A stretch of 22,287 bases of DNA from Chloroflexi bacterium UBA4736 (GTDB taxonomy: Bacteria; Chloroflexota; Dormibacteria; Dormibacterales; Dormibacteraceae): NCBI GenBank assembly GCA_002404015.1, contig DHIW01000106.1:1-22287 (forward strand). Direction: 5' to 3'. The notes under the pieces are model-generated. The model made no database searches. It worked only from the letters and a program-made list of their open reading frames with translations, and was not told the DNA's origin. Position numbers and translations under genes: made by a program. Of the stretch, positions 14,543 to 19,730 are shown piece by piece; position 1 is the stretch's first letter; every line of letters begins with the position of its first letter.

Positions 14543-14548
14543 TACAAT
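14543..14548 (+). promoter_or_regulatory. -10 box for rplU operon
   Basis: TACAAT, preceded by TG, ends 8 nt before the GTG start of rplU. It is one of the best -10 matches in the window and lies in the 28-bp gap after rodA. The transcript would be leaderless or have at most 1-2 nt before GTG. No good -35 is seen, since that region falls within rodA coding sequence. Confidence 0.55.
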
Positions 14549-14556
14549 CTCCGATC

Positions 14557-15075
14557 GTGCCCAAATCAGAGGGATCGCTGTCGGCTGTCGTCGTCAGCGG
14601 AGGCAAGCAGTACCGGGTGTCGCCGGGCGACCGGATCCTGGTCGACCGGATGAAGGGCGAGCCGGGCGCCGAGTTCGTGATCGAGCGCGTCCTCATGGTC
14701 GCCGAAGGCGACGACCTCAAAGTGGGCGCCGAGGCCCTGAAGGGCCTGACGGTCACGGCCAAGGTGATCGGGCACAGCCGGGGGCCCAAGATCGACGTCC
14801 TCCGCTACAAGTCGAAGAAGCGGGTCCGTGTCCACAGGGGCGCCCGCGCCGACCTGACGGCGATCGAGATCCTGAGCGTGGGCGAGGCCAAGACCAAGGC
14901 CAAGGCAAAGGCCGCCAAGCCGGAGACTGCTGACAAGGCGGAAACTACGACGGCGGAGACCGCGACGGCGGAGACCGCGACGGCGGAGATGCCCGAGCCC
15001 GCCGTCGCCGACGACAAACCGAAGCGGGCGCCTCGGGCCAAGAAGCCCGCGGAGCCAAAGGAAGAGAGCGAGTAA
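14557..15075 (+). CDS. rplU: 50S ribosomal protein L21 with long C-terminal tail
   Basis: L21 core at about residues 10-107: [20 protein letters not shown], then [40 protein letters not shown] and AIEILSV, all matching bacterial L21 (normally about 100-105 residues), a large-subunit protein that binds 23S rRNA. Here the protein is 172 residues: a 65-residue low-complexity tail rich in Ala, Lys, Glu and Thr follows. It includes [13 protein letters not shown] from three 15-bp DNA repeats and a basic segment ([13 protein letters not shown]) before an acidic end. The GTG at 14557 is the only plausible start, with a TACAAT box 8 nt upstream. The stop overlaps the rpmA start (TAATG). L21-L27-Obg order is widespread in bacteria. 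Confidence 0.95.
   Translation: MPKSEGSLSAVVVSGGKQYRVSPGDRILVDRMKGEPGAEFVIERVLMVAEGDDLKVGAEALKGLTVTAKVIGHSRGPKIDVLRYKSKKRVRVHRGARADLTAIEILSVGEAKTKAKAKAAKPETADKAETTTAETATAETATAEMPEPAVADDKPKRAPRAKKPAEPKEESE
14947..14991 (+). repeat. Three 15-bp in-frame tandem repeats in rplU tail
   Basis: Units ACGACGGCGGAGACC, GCGACGGCGGAGACC and GCGACGGCGGAGATG follow each other without gap and encode [15 protein letters not shown] in the L21 tail. Near-identity at the DNA level suggests recent slippage expansion, so copy number may vary between strains. Confidence 0.8.
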
Positions 15076-15329
15076 TGGCACACAAGAAGGGAGGCGGCTC
15101 CTCGCGCAACGGCCGCGATTCCAACTCTCAGCGGCTGGGCGTGAAGGTGTACGGCGGCCAGGCGGTCGAGGCGGGCGCCATCATCGTGCGCCAGCGCGGC
15201 ACTCCCATCACCGCCGGACCCGGCGTCGGCGTCGGCCGCGACCACACCCTGTTCGCGCTGGTGACCGGCCAGGTCGTCTACGAGCGCGTCGGCAAGGACG
15301 GTCGCCGCGTGTCCGTCTCCGCGGGCTAG
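15075..15329 (+). CDS. rpmA: 50S ribosomal protein L27
   Basis: An 84-residue L27, normal length, a large-subunit protein whose flexible N-terminus reaches the peptidyl transferase centre. It begins [20 protein letters not shown], the standard mature N-terminus, so there is no cleavable pre-sequence of the Firmicutes type. [40 protein letters not shown] and [15 protein letters not shown] follow the family closely. The start ATG overlaps the rplU stop as TAATG, implying coupled translation. The stop codon lies inside an 8-bp hairpin stem that precedes obg. Identification is certain. Confidence 0.98.
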   Translation: MAHKKGGGSSRNGRDSNSQRLGVKVYGGQAVEAGAIIVRQRGTPITAGPGVGVGRDHTLFALVTGQVVYERVGKDGRRVSVSAG

Positions 15330-15343
15330 GCGACCCCTAGCCC
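15323..15343 (+). other. Hairpin spanning rpmA stop codon
   Basis: GGGCTAGG (15323-15330) and CCTAGCCC (15336-15343) are a perfect 8-bp stem with loop CGACC. The rpmA TAG lies within the left arm. No T-run follows. It could damp read-through into obg or protect the L21-L27 mRNA end, letting ribosomal proteins be made in excess of Obg. Confidence 0.5.
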
Positions 15344-15350
15344 CTGCCAG

Positions 15351-15364
15351 GGCGGCTCGCCGCC
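15351..15364 (+). other. Small hairpin abutting obg start codon
   Basis: GGCGG-CTCG-CCGCC, a 5-bp stem with a tetraloop, ends one base before the ATG at 15366. No Shine-Dalgarno is present in this gap. The structure could limit initiation at obg; the size is modest and chance is possible in GC-rich DNA. Confidence 0.35.
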
Positions 15365-15365
15365 A

Positions 15366-16622
15366 ATGTCCCCGGAACAACGCGGCTCCTTCGTCGACTC
15401 GACGCAGATCCACGTGCGCGCCGGGCACGGCGGCAACGGCTCGGCCTCGTTCCGCCGCGAGCCCTTCATCCCCCATGGCGGTCCCAACGGCGGCGACGGC
15501 GGCCGGGGAGGCTCCCTGATCGCCTTCGCCACCACCGAGGCGTCATCGCTCAACAGCTACAGCAGCCGCCGATCCTGGCGCGCCGAGGACGGCAAGGCAG
15601 GCCAGGGCAGCCTCAAGGCCGGCAAGGCGGGCGCGGACATGCGGCTGCCCGTACCCCCCGGCACGCTGGTCTTCGATGCGGCCGACGGTCGCCTGATCGC
15701 CGACCTGGACCACGAGGGCGCCGAGGCGGTCGTGGCCTTGGGCGGCTCGGGCGGGCGCGGCAACGTGCACTTCAAGAGCTCCACCAACCAGGCCCCGCAC
15801 CAGGCCGAGCCGGGCCGCCCCGGGGAGGAGCGGGAGGTCCGGCTGGAGCTCAAGCTGATCGCCGACGCTGGGCTGGTCGGGCCGCCCAACGCGGGCAAGT
15901 CCTCCCTCCTGGCCGCCATCTCGGCCGCGCGGCCCAAGGTCGGCGACTACCCGTTCACTACGCTCGATCCCGAGCTCGGGGTAAGCGAGCTGGCGGGCGG
16001 CGCGCGGATCGTGGTCGCAGACATCCCGGGTCTCATCGAGGGGGCGGCCCTGGGAGCCGGGCTGGGCCTCCGATTCCTTCGCCACGTGGAGCGGACACGA
16101 GTCCTCGTGTACGTGATCGATGTGTCAGGACCCGACCCCTGGGGTGAGCTGGAGATGGTGCGCGGCGAGGTCATGGAGTATTCGGCCGACCTGGCCGCCC
16201 GGCCCTCGGTCGTCGCCATGAACAAGGTCGACCTCTGTCCCGACGTCGAACGCCGCGCGGCGGCCCTCTACTGCTCGGCCAAGACGGGGGAGGGTGTGCC
16301 GGAGCTGCTGGCGGCGATCGGAGCGGCGCTCGAGCGGGCGCCCCGGGTCCCGCCTGCGCAGGCGGAGCCCGCGCCGATCCACCTGCGGCGGCGGGCCAAA
16401 CGCGAGGCTCCTCTCGTGGAGCGACACACCTGGGGCTTCACCGTGGCCGGGGAGGCTGTCGAGGGCCTGGTGGCCCGCACAGACTTCGATTCCGAGCCTG
16501 CCCTGGAGCGCTTCCAGGTGCTGCTCGACCGGATCGGGGTCTCTCGAGCCCTGGAGGACGCGGGCGCCCAGGCCGGCGACACCGTCCGCGTCGGCGAGCT
16601 CGAGTTCGAGTACCAGCCCTGA
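15366..16622 (+). CDS. obg: GTPase Obg/CgtA
   Basis: A 418-residue Obg GTPase involved in 50S subunit maturation and stress/growth control. The N-terminal glycine-rich Obg fold (about 9-165) shows VRAGHGGNGSASFRREPF, PNGGDGGRGGSL and GGSGGRGN. The G domain has G1 GPPNAGKSS at 172-180 (Lys178), G2 YPFTTL, G3 DIPGLIEGA, G4 NKVD and G5 SAKTG. G1 is GPPNAGKS where most Obgs have GFPNAGKS. The C-terminal Obg-specific OCT domain (about 340-418) is present (WGFTVAGEAVEGLVARTDFD through VRVGELEFEYQP). It follows rpmA by 36 bp, occupied by two hairpins. The stop TGA overlaps a CTG that may start nadD. Confidence 0.96.
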   Translation: MSPEQRGSFVDSTQIHVRAGHGGNGSASFRREPFIPHGGPNGGDGGRGGSLIAFATTEASSLNSYSSRRSWRAEDGKAGQGSLKAGKAGADMRLPVPPGTLVFDAADGRLIADLDHEGAEAVVALGGSGGRGNVHFKSSTNQAPHQAEPGRPGEEREVRLELKLIADAGLVGPPNAGKSSLLAAISAARPKVGDYPFTTLDPELGVSELAGGARIVVADIPGLIEGAALGAGLGLRFLRHVERTRVLVYVIDVSGPDPWGELEMVRGEVMEYSADLAARPSVVAMNKVDLCPDVERRAAALYCSAKTGEGVPELLAAIGAALERAPRVPPAQAEPAPIHLRRRAKREAPLVERHTWGFTVAGEAVEGLVARTDFDSEPALERFQVLLDRIGVSRALEDAGAQAGDTVRVGELEFEYQP

Positions 16623-17239
16623 GCTCCGCCCGCCGGCCGGCGAAGAGGCTGGGGGTCGTCGGTGGCACCTTCGACCCCATCCACGTGGGCCATGTGGCGA
16701 TCGCCAGGGCGGCGATCGACTGCGTCCCGCTGGACGAGGTCCTGCTGGTGCCGGCCGCCCTGCCCCCGCATCGCCGCGCCGCCGTTGCCGGCGCCGAGGA
16801 CCGGCTGGCGATGAGCAGGCTGGCGGTCCAGGGCGAGCCGCGCATCTCCGTCTCGGATATCGAGCTGAAGCGAAGCACGCCGTCGTTTACGGTGGACACC
16901 CTCGAGCAGCTTGCCGCCGAGCGCCCCGGCGACGAGCTCTACCTCGTGCTGGGCTGGGACGCCGCGCGCGAGATCCGGAGCTGGCGGGAGCCGGACCGGG
17001 TCCTGGACATGGCCACCTTGGTGGTGGTAAGCCGGCCGGGGCTGCCCGCCCCGACCCGCGACGACCTCCAGGCGGCCGGCATAGATCCGGCGCGTACCGT
17101 GCTCTGCGACGTCCCCACCCCGCCCGTCCAGGCCACCGCCATCCGGGACCGGGTCGCGGCCGGCGGCTCCCTCGACGGGCTGCTGGCCCCGGCCGTCGCC
17201 GAGTACGTGCTTTCGCACGGGCTGTACGCGCGGGCATAA
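16619..17239 (+). CDS. nadD: Nicotinate-nucleotide adenylyltransferase NadD
   Basis: An NAD biosynthesis enzyme that transfers AMP from ATP to nicotinate mononucleotide in the cytoplasm. The nucleotidyltransferase motif GGTFDPIHVGH is intact (with CTG 16619 as residue 1, His22 and His25 form HxGH). IELKRSTPSFTVDTL, LYLVLGWDAA and the C-terminal QATAIRDRVAAGGS (the ISSTxIR region) follow, and the length of 206 residues is usual. The odd point is the start: the reading frame has no ATG, GTG or TTG between Obg's distal coding region and the HxGH motif. The candidates are CTG 16619, which overlaps the obg stop as CTGA, or CTG 16649, directly before GVVGGTFDP. Starting at GTG 16685 would delete the active-site motif. 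Neighbours obg and rsfS match common synteny. Confidence 0.88.
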   Translation: MSSARRPAKRLGVVGGTFDPIHVGHVAIARAAIDCVPLDEVLLVPAALPPHRRAAVAGAEDRLAMSRLAVQGEPRISVSDIELKRSTPSFTVDTLEQLAAERPGDELYLVLGWDAAREIRSWREPDRVLDMATLVVVSRPGLPAPTRDDLQAAGIDPARTVLCDVPTPPVQATAIRDRVAAGGSLDGLLAPAVAEYVLSHGLYARA

Positions 17240-17240
17240 T
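17235..17240 (+). promoter_or_regulatory. -10-like box before rsfS
   Basis: CATAAT overlaps the nadD stop and ends 7 nt before the TTG start of rsfS. It has the spacing seen at other genes here, though the first base deviates from TANNNT. rsfS may also be read from upstream. Confidence 0.35.
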
Positions 17241-17247
17241 CGAACTG

Positions 17248-17613
17248 TTGAGCAAACCCCTCGCGCCGCTGGCGCTGGCCGAGCTCCTGATGGAGGTGGC
17301 CGAGGACAAGAAAGCGTGGGACCCCGTGATCGTGGACGTTCAGGGCAGGACCACGATCGCCGACTACTTCGTCATTTGCGAGGGCGACACAGACCGCCAG
17401 ACCCGGGCCATCGCCGACGCCATGATCGAGCGGGCCCGCGGGGCCCGGATCCGCCCCCTGGCGGTCGACGGTTACGAGGACGCCACCTGGATCCTGGTCG
17501 ACTTCGACTCGGTTCTGGCGCACGTCTTTCTGCCCGGCGAGCGCTCCTATTACGACCTCGAAAGCCTGTGGTCGGCGGCGGCTAAAAACAGGAAAGCAAA
17601 GGTCGCCCCATAA
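17248..17613 (+). CDS. rsfS: Ribosomal silencing factor RsfS
   Basis: A 121-residue RsfS/Iojap-family protein that binds L14 on the 50S subunit and blocks subunit joining when nutrients are scarce. The family core is clear: VIVDVQGRTTIADYFVICEG (aligned with 'DVxxxxxxxDYFVIxxG'), TRAIADAMIE, GYEDATWILVDFDSVLAHVF (aligned with 'W.LlDyGdVvVHvF') and ERSYYDLESLW. The TTG start at 17248 gives MSKPLAPLALAELLMEVAED, a natural N-terminus, 8 nt after the nadD stop. No Shine-Dalgarno is seen; a CATAAT box ends 7 nt before it. Typical partner of nadD and obg in a ribosome-assembly/NAD cluster. Confidence 0.95.
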   Translation: MSKPLAPLALAELLMEVAEDKKAWDPVIVDVQGRTTIADYFVICEGDTDRQTRAIADAMIERARGARIRPLAVDGYEDATWILVDFDSVLAHVFLPGERSYYDLESLWSAAAKNRKAKVAP

Positions 17614-17641
17614 TAGCAAATCCACTACTCGACAGGTAAAC

Positions 17642-17664
17642 TTTCCTCGTTGCCATCGAGGGAA
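17642..17664 (+). other. Hairpin between rsfS and response regulator
   Basis: TTTCCTCG (17642-17649) and CGAGGGAA (17657-17664) form an 8-bp stem (one G-U) around the loop TTGCCAT. No T-tract follows. It lies just upstream of a TAGGAT box, so it could be an operator for the regulator gene or the end of the rsfS transcript. Confidence 0.4.
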
Positions 17665-17670
17665 ACCTGA

Positions 17671-17676
17671 TAGGAT
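17671..17676 (+). promoter_or_regulatory. -10-like box for response regulator
   Basis: TAGGAT lies 9 nt before the ATG of a 9-codon ORF (17686-17715) and 35 nt before the response-regulator start. A TTGCCA at 17650-17655 is a possible -35, but with only a 15-nt spacer. Confidence 0.35.
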
Positions 17677-17685
17677 TGCCGTCAG

Positions 17686-17715
17686 ATGATCCCAATAGGG
17701 GAGGACCGGGTTTGA
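17686..17715 (+). other. 9-codon ORF overlapping response-regulator start
   Basis: ATG 17686 to TGA 17713-17715 encodes MIPIGEDRV. Its stop overlaps the TTG start of the response regulator as TTGA, and the regulator's Shine-Dalgarno (GGGGAGG, 17698-17704) lies inside it. The geometry suits translational coupling or re-initiation. It is very short, so coincidence cannot be excluded. Confidence 0.3.
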
Positions 17716-18089
17716 GCGACGAAGTACGCGTCCTTTTCATCGAGGATGACCCCACGGTAGCCCAGATGTACAAGCTCAAACTGGAGCTGGACGGCTACCA
17801 GGTGACTATGGCCAAGGACGGCGAGGAAGGCCTTCAGCTGACCAGCGAAGTCAAGCCCGACATCATCTTTCTCGACATCCGGCTCCCCAAGATGGACGGG
17901 TTCGCCGTCCTCGAAGGCCTGCGCGCCAACGAGGAGACGCGTCAGATCCCGGTGGTGATCCTTTCCAACTACGGGGAGAGGGAGCTTGTCGAACGGGGTC
18001 TCAAGCTGGGCGCCCTGGAGTACCTGATCAAGAGCCAGACCACCCCCGCGAACCTCTCTCGCGGCGTGGAAGGCTGGTTGAAGGAGTAG
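17712..18089 (+). CDS. Single-domain response regulator (CheY-like receiver)
   Basis: A 125-residue stand-alone receiver domain. The acidic pocket is Glu11-Asp12-Asp13 (IEDDP), the phosphoacceptor Asp55 (FLDIRLPKMDG), switch Ser85 (ILSN) and Lys107 (LIKSQ), so it should be phosphorylatable. There is no output domain, so it must act through protein contacts, or as a phosphorelay intermediate. TTG 17712 is chosen because GGGGAGG (17698-17704), a rare clear Shine-Dalgarno in this window, is spaced 7 nt before it. The longer frame from TTG 17676 would add a non-conserved leader. It is followed after 9 bp by the MerR-family gene, probably co-transcribed. No histidine kinase is in the window. Confidence 0.9.
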   Translation: MSDEVRVLFIEDDPTVAQMYKLKLELDGYQVTMAKDGEEGLQLTSEVKPDIIFLDIRLPKMDGFAVLEGLRANEETRQIPVVILSNYGERELVERGLKLGALEYLIKSQTTPANLSRGVEGWLKE

Positions 18090-18098
18090 ACGTTCGAC

Positions 18099-18443
18099 AT
18101 GGCCGCCCGTGCCCGGGGGTCGTTGCAGTCCGGTTTCGACCTCGATAAGCCGCTCTACACAATCAGCGTGGCCTCCGAGATCCTGGAGACCCATCCCCGC
18201 ACGCTCATGCTCTACGAGGATGTCGGCCTCATCGAGCCGTTCCGGACCACCACCAACCGGCGCCGCTACTCGCAGCGCGACATCCGCAAGCTCCAGGTGA
18301 TCCAGCATCTGACGCGCGAGAAGGGCGTCAACCTGGCCGGGGTCCGGCACATCCTGTCCCTCTTCGAGGTGATGAAGAAGAAGGGACTGGAGCCGCCAGC
18401 CGACTTGCGCGAGGTATTCGACAGGTACTCTGAGATCATCTGA
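18099..18443 (+). CDS. MerR-family transcriptional regulator, HspR-like
   Basis: A 114-residue protein with an N-terminal MerR winged helix-turn-helix. PLYTISVASEILETHPRTLM, LYEDVGLIEPFRTTTNRRRY and SQRDIRKLQVIQHLTREKGV, then NLAGVRHIL, closely follow the HspR subgroup (heat-shock repressors with 'GVNLAGI' after the recognition region). HspR normally represses dnaK/clpB via an inverted repeat called HAIR. No such gene or clear HAIR site is in this window, so the regulon is unknown. The C-terminal part (EVMKKKGLEPPADLREVFDR) lacks the cysteines of metal-sensing MerR proteins. The start ATG 18099 has GGAG 12 nt upstream. It is preceded by the single-domain response regulator; a divergent role with the downstream small RNA promoter is untested. 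Confidence 0.82.
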   Translation: MAARARGSLQSGFDLDKPLYTISVASEILETHPRTLMLYEDVGLIEPFRTTTNRRRYSQRDIRKLQVIQHLTREKGVNLAGVRHILSLFEVMKKKGLEPPADLREVFDRYSEII

Positions 18444-18476
18444 ACGGCGCGCTTGTTACTGTCAATAAATGCGCTA

Positions 18477-18491
18477 ACAGGGTTGACCTGT
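18477..18491 (+). promoter_or_regulatory. Inverted repeat over -35 of small RNA promoter (possible operator)
   Basis: ACAGG-GTTGA-CCTGT, a perfect 5-bp inverted repeat with a 5-nt centre, coincides with the TTGACC -35 element (18483-18488). The location suits a repressor site. The adjacent MerR-type regulator is one candidate binder, by position only. Confidence 0.35.
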
Positions 18492-18513
18492 CCGGAAACG
18501 CTGGGCGTACAAT
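18483..18513 (+). promoter_or_regulatory. Promoter of candidate small RNA
   Basis: TTGACC (18483-18488) and TACAAT (18508-18513) are both near-consensus with a 19-nt spacer (18 if TGACCT is used). This is the strongest two-element promoter seen in the window. It predicts transcription from about 18520 and faces no open reading frame before a terminator. Confidence 0.6.
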
Positions 18514-18519
18514 GCGTTT

Positions 18520-18601
18520 CAGCTTCACTCGTGAAGCCTTGAACAGCCCTCCCTCCTTTCTTGAGGGTCCCCTGCCTAGGTAGGGGACCTTCTCTTTTTT
18601 T
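18520..18601 (+). ncRNA. Candidate small RNA with anti-Shine-Dalgarno loop
   Basis: Bounded by a strong promoter and an intrinsic terminator, giving a transcript of about 82 nt with no convincing ORF. Predicted structure from 5' to 3': hairpin 18522-18537 (GCTTCA-CTCG-TGAAGC); then stem CCCTC (18547-18551) with GAGGG (18563-18567) closing the 11-nt loop CCTCCTTTCTT (18552-18562); then the terminator stem. The loop's first ten bases, CCTCCTTTCT, are identical to the 3' tail typical of bacterial 16S rRNA, i.e. the anti-Shine-Dalgarno, so the RNA could bind GGAGG-type ribosome-binding sites. I do not match it to a named RNA family. The alternative is an attenuated leader of the glycosyltransferase gene, but that gene has its own -10 after the terminator. 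Confidence 0.55.
18563..18601 (+). terminator. Intrinsic terminator of the small RNA
   Basis: GGTCCCCT (18566-18573) pairs with AGGGGACC (18582-18589). The stem can extend three more pairs at its base (18563-18565 with 18590-18592) and closes an 8-nt loop. It is followed by TCTTTTTTT to 18601. It is the only textbook Rho-independent terminator in the window. The outer pairs compete with the anti-SD hairpin. Confidence 0.85.
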
Positions 18602-18610
18602 GCCAATCCT

Positions 18611-18616
18611 TATAGT
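18611..18616 (+). promoter_or_regulatory. -10 box of glycosyltransferase gene
   Basis: TATAGT ends 7 nt before the GTG at 18624, so transcription would start at or beside the start codon. It lies after the small RNA terminator, which shows that the glycosyltransferase operon has separate transcription. No clear -35 is visible. Confidence 0.5.
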
Positions 18617-18623
18617 CCGGACG

Positions 18624-19730
18624 GTGGAGTTTGGGGCGGACCTGACAGCCTGCTGGCGCCCTCGCGTCGGTATGAGCACGGTCGCGCTGGAGCTGACCCG
18701 GGCGATGCTGGCCGCCGGCGCCTCGGACGGTTGGACCGTTTTTTTCAGCGAGAAGCGGCTGCCCGGGTTCGACGCTGCCAGGGCGGTGCTGTCACCCAGC
18801 CGGCAGGAACTGGCCAACAAGCTGAGCTGGCTCCCGCGCGTCGAGGCCGAGGCCCGCCTGGACGCCATCCTCTACCCGTACTGGCCGTCGCCACCCTGGC
18901 GTTCCCGCCGGGCGCCCCCCGCGGCCGTCTTCGTGCACGACCTCGCGTTCCGCGTCCGGCCCGCGGAGGTGCCCTGGCAGCAGCGCCTGTACATGGGCCG
19001 GCTGCTTCCGCGCGCCCTCGAAACCGCGGCCGCCGTCATAGTCCCATCCGCCGCCACCCGCCGCGACCTCCTGGCGCACTATCCGCTGGCGGGTCTCGAG
19101 GAGCGCGTGCACCTGGTGCCGGAGGGACCGGGCCTCGAGGGTGTCGAGCCGGGAGCCTTACCGGCGGGTCTCAGTCCGGGGTTCCTGCTCGCGGTGGGGA
19201 CCGTCGAGCCGCGCAAGAACTACCGGAGGCTGCTGGCTGCCTACCGGCAGCTACCCGATCCACCGCCGCTCGTGATCGCCGGCAAGGCGGGCTGGGCCTT
19301 CGGCGACACGCTCGAGCTCCTCCGCTCAGAGCCTCGCGTGCGCCTGCTGGGCCACGTCGACGACCCCACCCTGCTGGCCCTCTATCGGTCGGCTGCGGCA
19401 CTCGCCTTCCCCAGCCTCTATGAGGGCTTCGGGTTGCCCTTGCTGGAAGCCATGGCGCAGGGGCTGCCGGCGCTGGTCGGCGATGCCGGCGCGCTGCCCG
19501 AGCTGGCCGCCGGGGCAGCGCTGGCCGTCGATCCCCTGAGTGAGGAGGCTATCGCGGCCGGCCTCGCCCGCCTCCTGGGCGACTCCGCCCTGCGCGCTGA
19601 GCTGGCCGCGAAAGGTCGCCAGCGCGCGCGCCGGTTCACTTGGGCCGCGGCGGGCAAGCAGGCGCTTCGCGTTCTCCGCTCGGTCGCCGCGGCCGGCCCT
19701 GGGTACCATGTCGGTTCGGGGCATGTCTGA
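18624..19730 (+). CDS. Glycosyltransferase family 4 protein
   Basis: A 368-residue GT-B fold enzyme of the GT4 type, transferring a sugar from a nucleotide donor; acceptor unknown. The N-terminus (MEFGADLTACWRPRVGMSTVA) matches the 'IGIDA..l....GIGRY' start of this subgroup. In the C-terminal domain are GTVEPRKNYRRLLAAY, VIAGKAGWAF, RVRLLGHVDDPTLLALYRSA and FPSLYEGFGLPLLEAMAQG, with the E-x7-E donor-binding pair at Glu267 and Glu275. No membrane segment or signal peptide. GTG 18624 is chosen because a TATAGT box lies 7 nt upstream and because the reading frame further upstream runs through a terminator. The 3' end overlaps the start of the next gene, suggesting one operon with the two oxidoreductases. 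Confidence 0.9.
   Translation: MEFGADLTACWRPRVGMSTVALELTRAMLAAGASDGWTVFFSEKRLPGFDAARAVLSPSRQELANKLSWLPRVEAEARLDAILYPYWPSPPWRSRRAPPAAVFVHDLAFRVRPAEVPWQQRLYMGRLLPRALETAAAVIVPSAATRRDLLAHYPLAGLEERVHLVPEGPGLEGVEPGALPAGLSPGFLLAVGTVEPRKNYRRLLAAYRQLPDPPPLVIAGKAGWAFGDTLELLRSEPRVRLLGHVDDPTLLALYRSAAALAFPSLYEGFGLPLLEAMAQGLPALVGDAGALPELAAGAALAVDPLSEEAIAAGLARLLGDSALRAELAAKGRQRARRFTWAAAGKQALRVLRSVAAAGPGYHVGSGHV

Noticed and set aside
18520..18601. HspR operator (HAIR, CTTGAG...CTCAAG) at the CTTGAG in the small RNA region
   Set aside because: Only one half is present (CTTGAGG at 18560-18566); no inverted CTCAAG arm lies at the required spacing.
18561..18623. Longer N-terminus for the glycosyltransferase from TTG 18561
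   Set aside because: That stretch is the small RNA hairpin and terminator with its T-run; the GT4 fold begins at GTG 18624, which has a -10 box 7 nt upstream.
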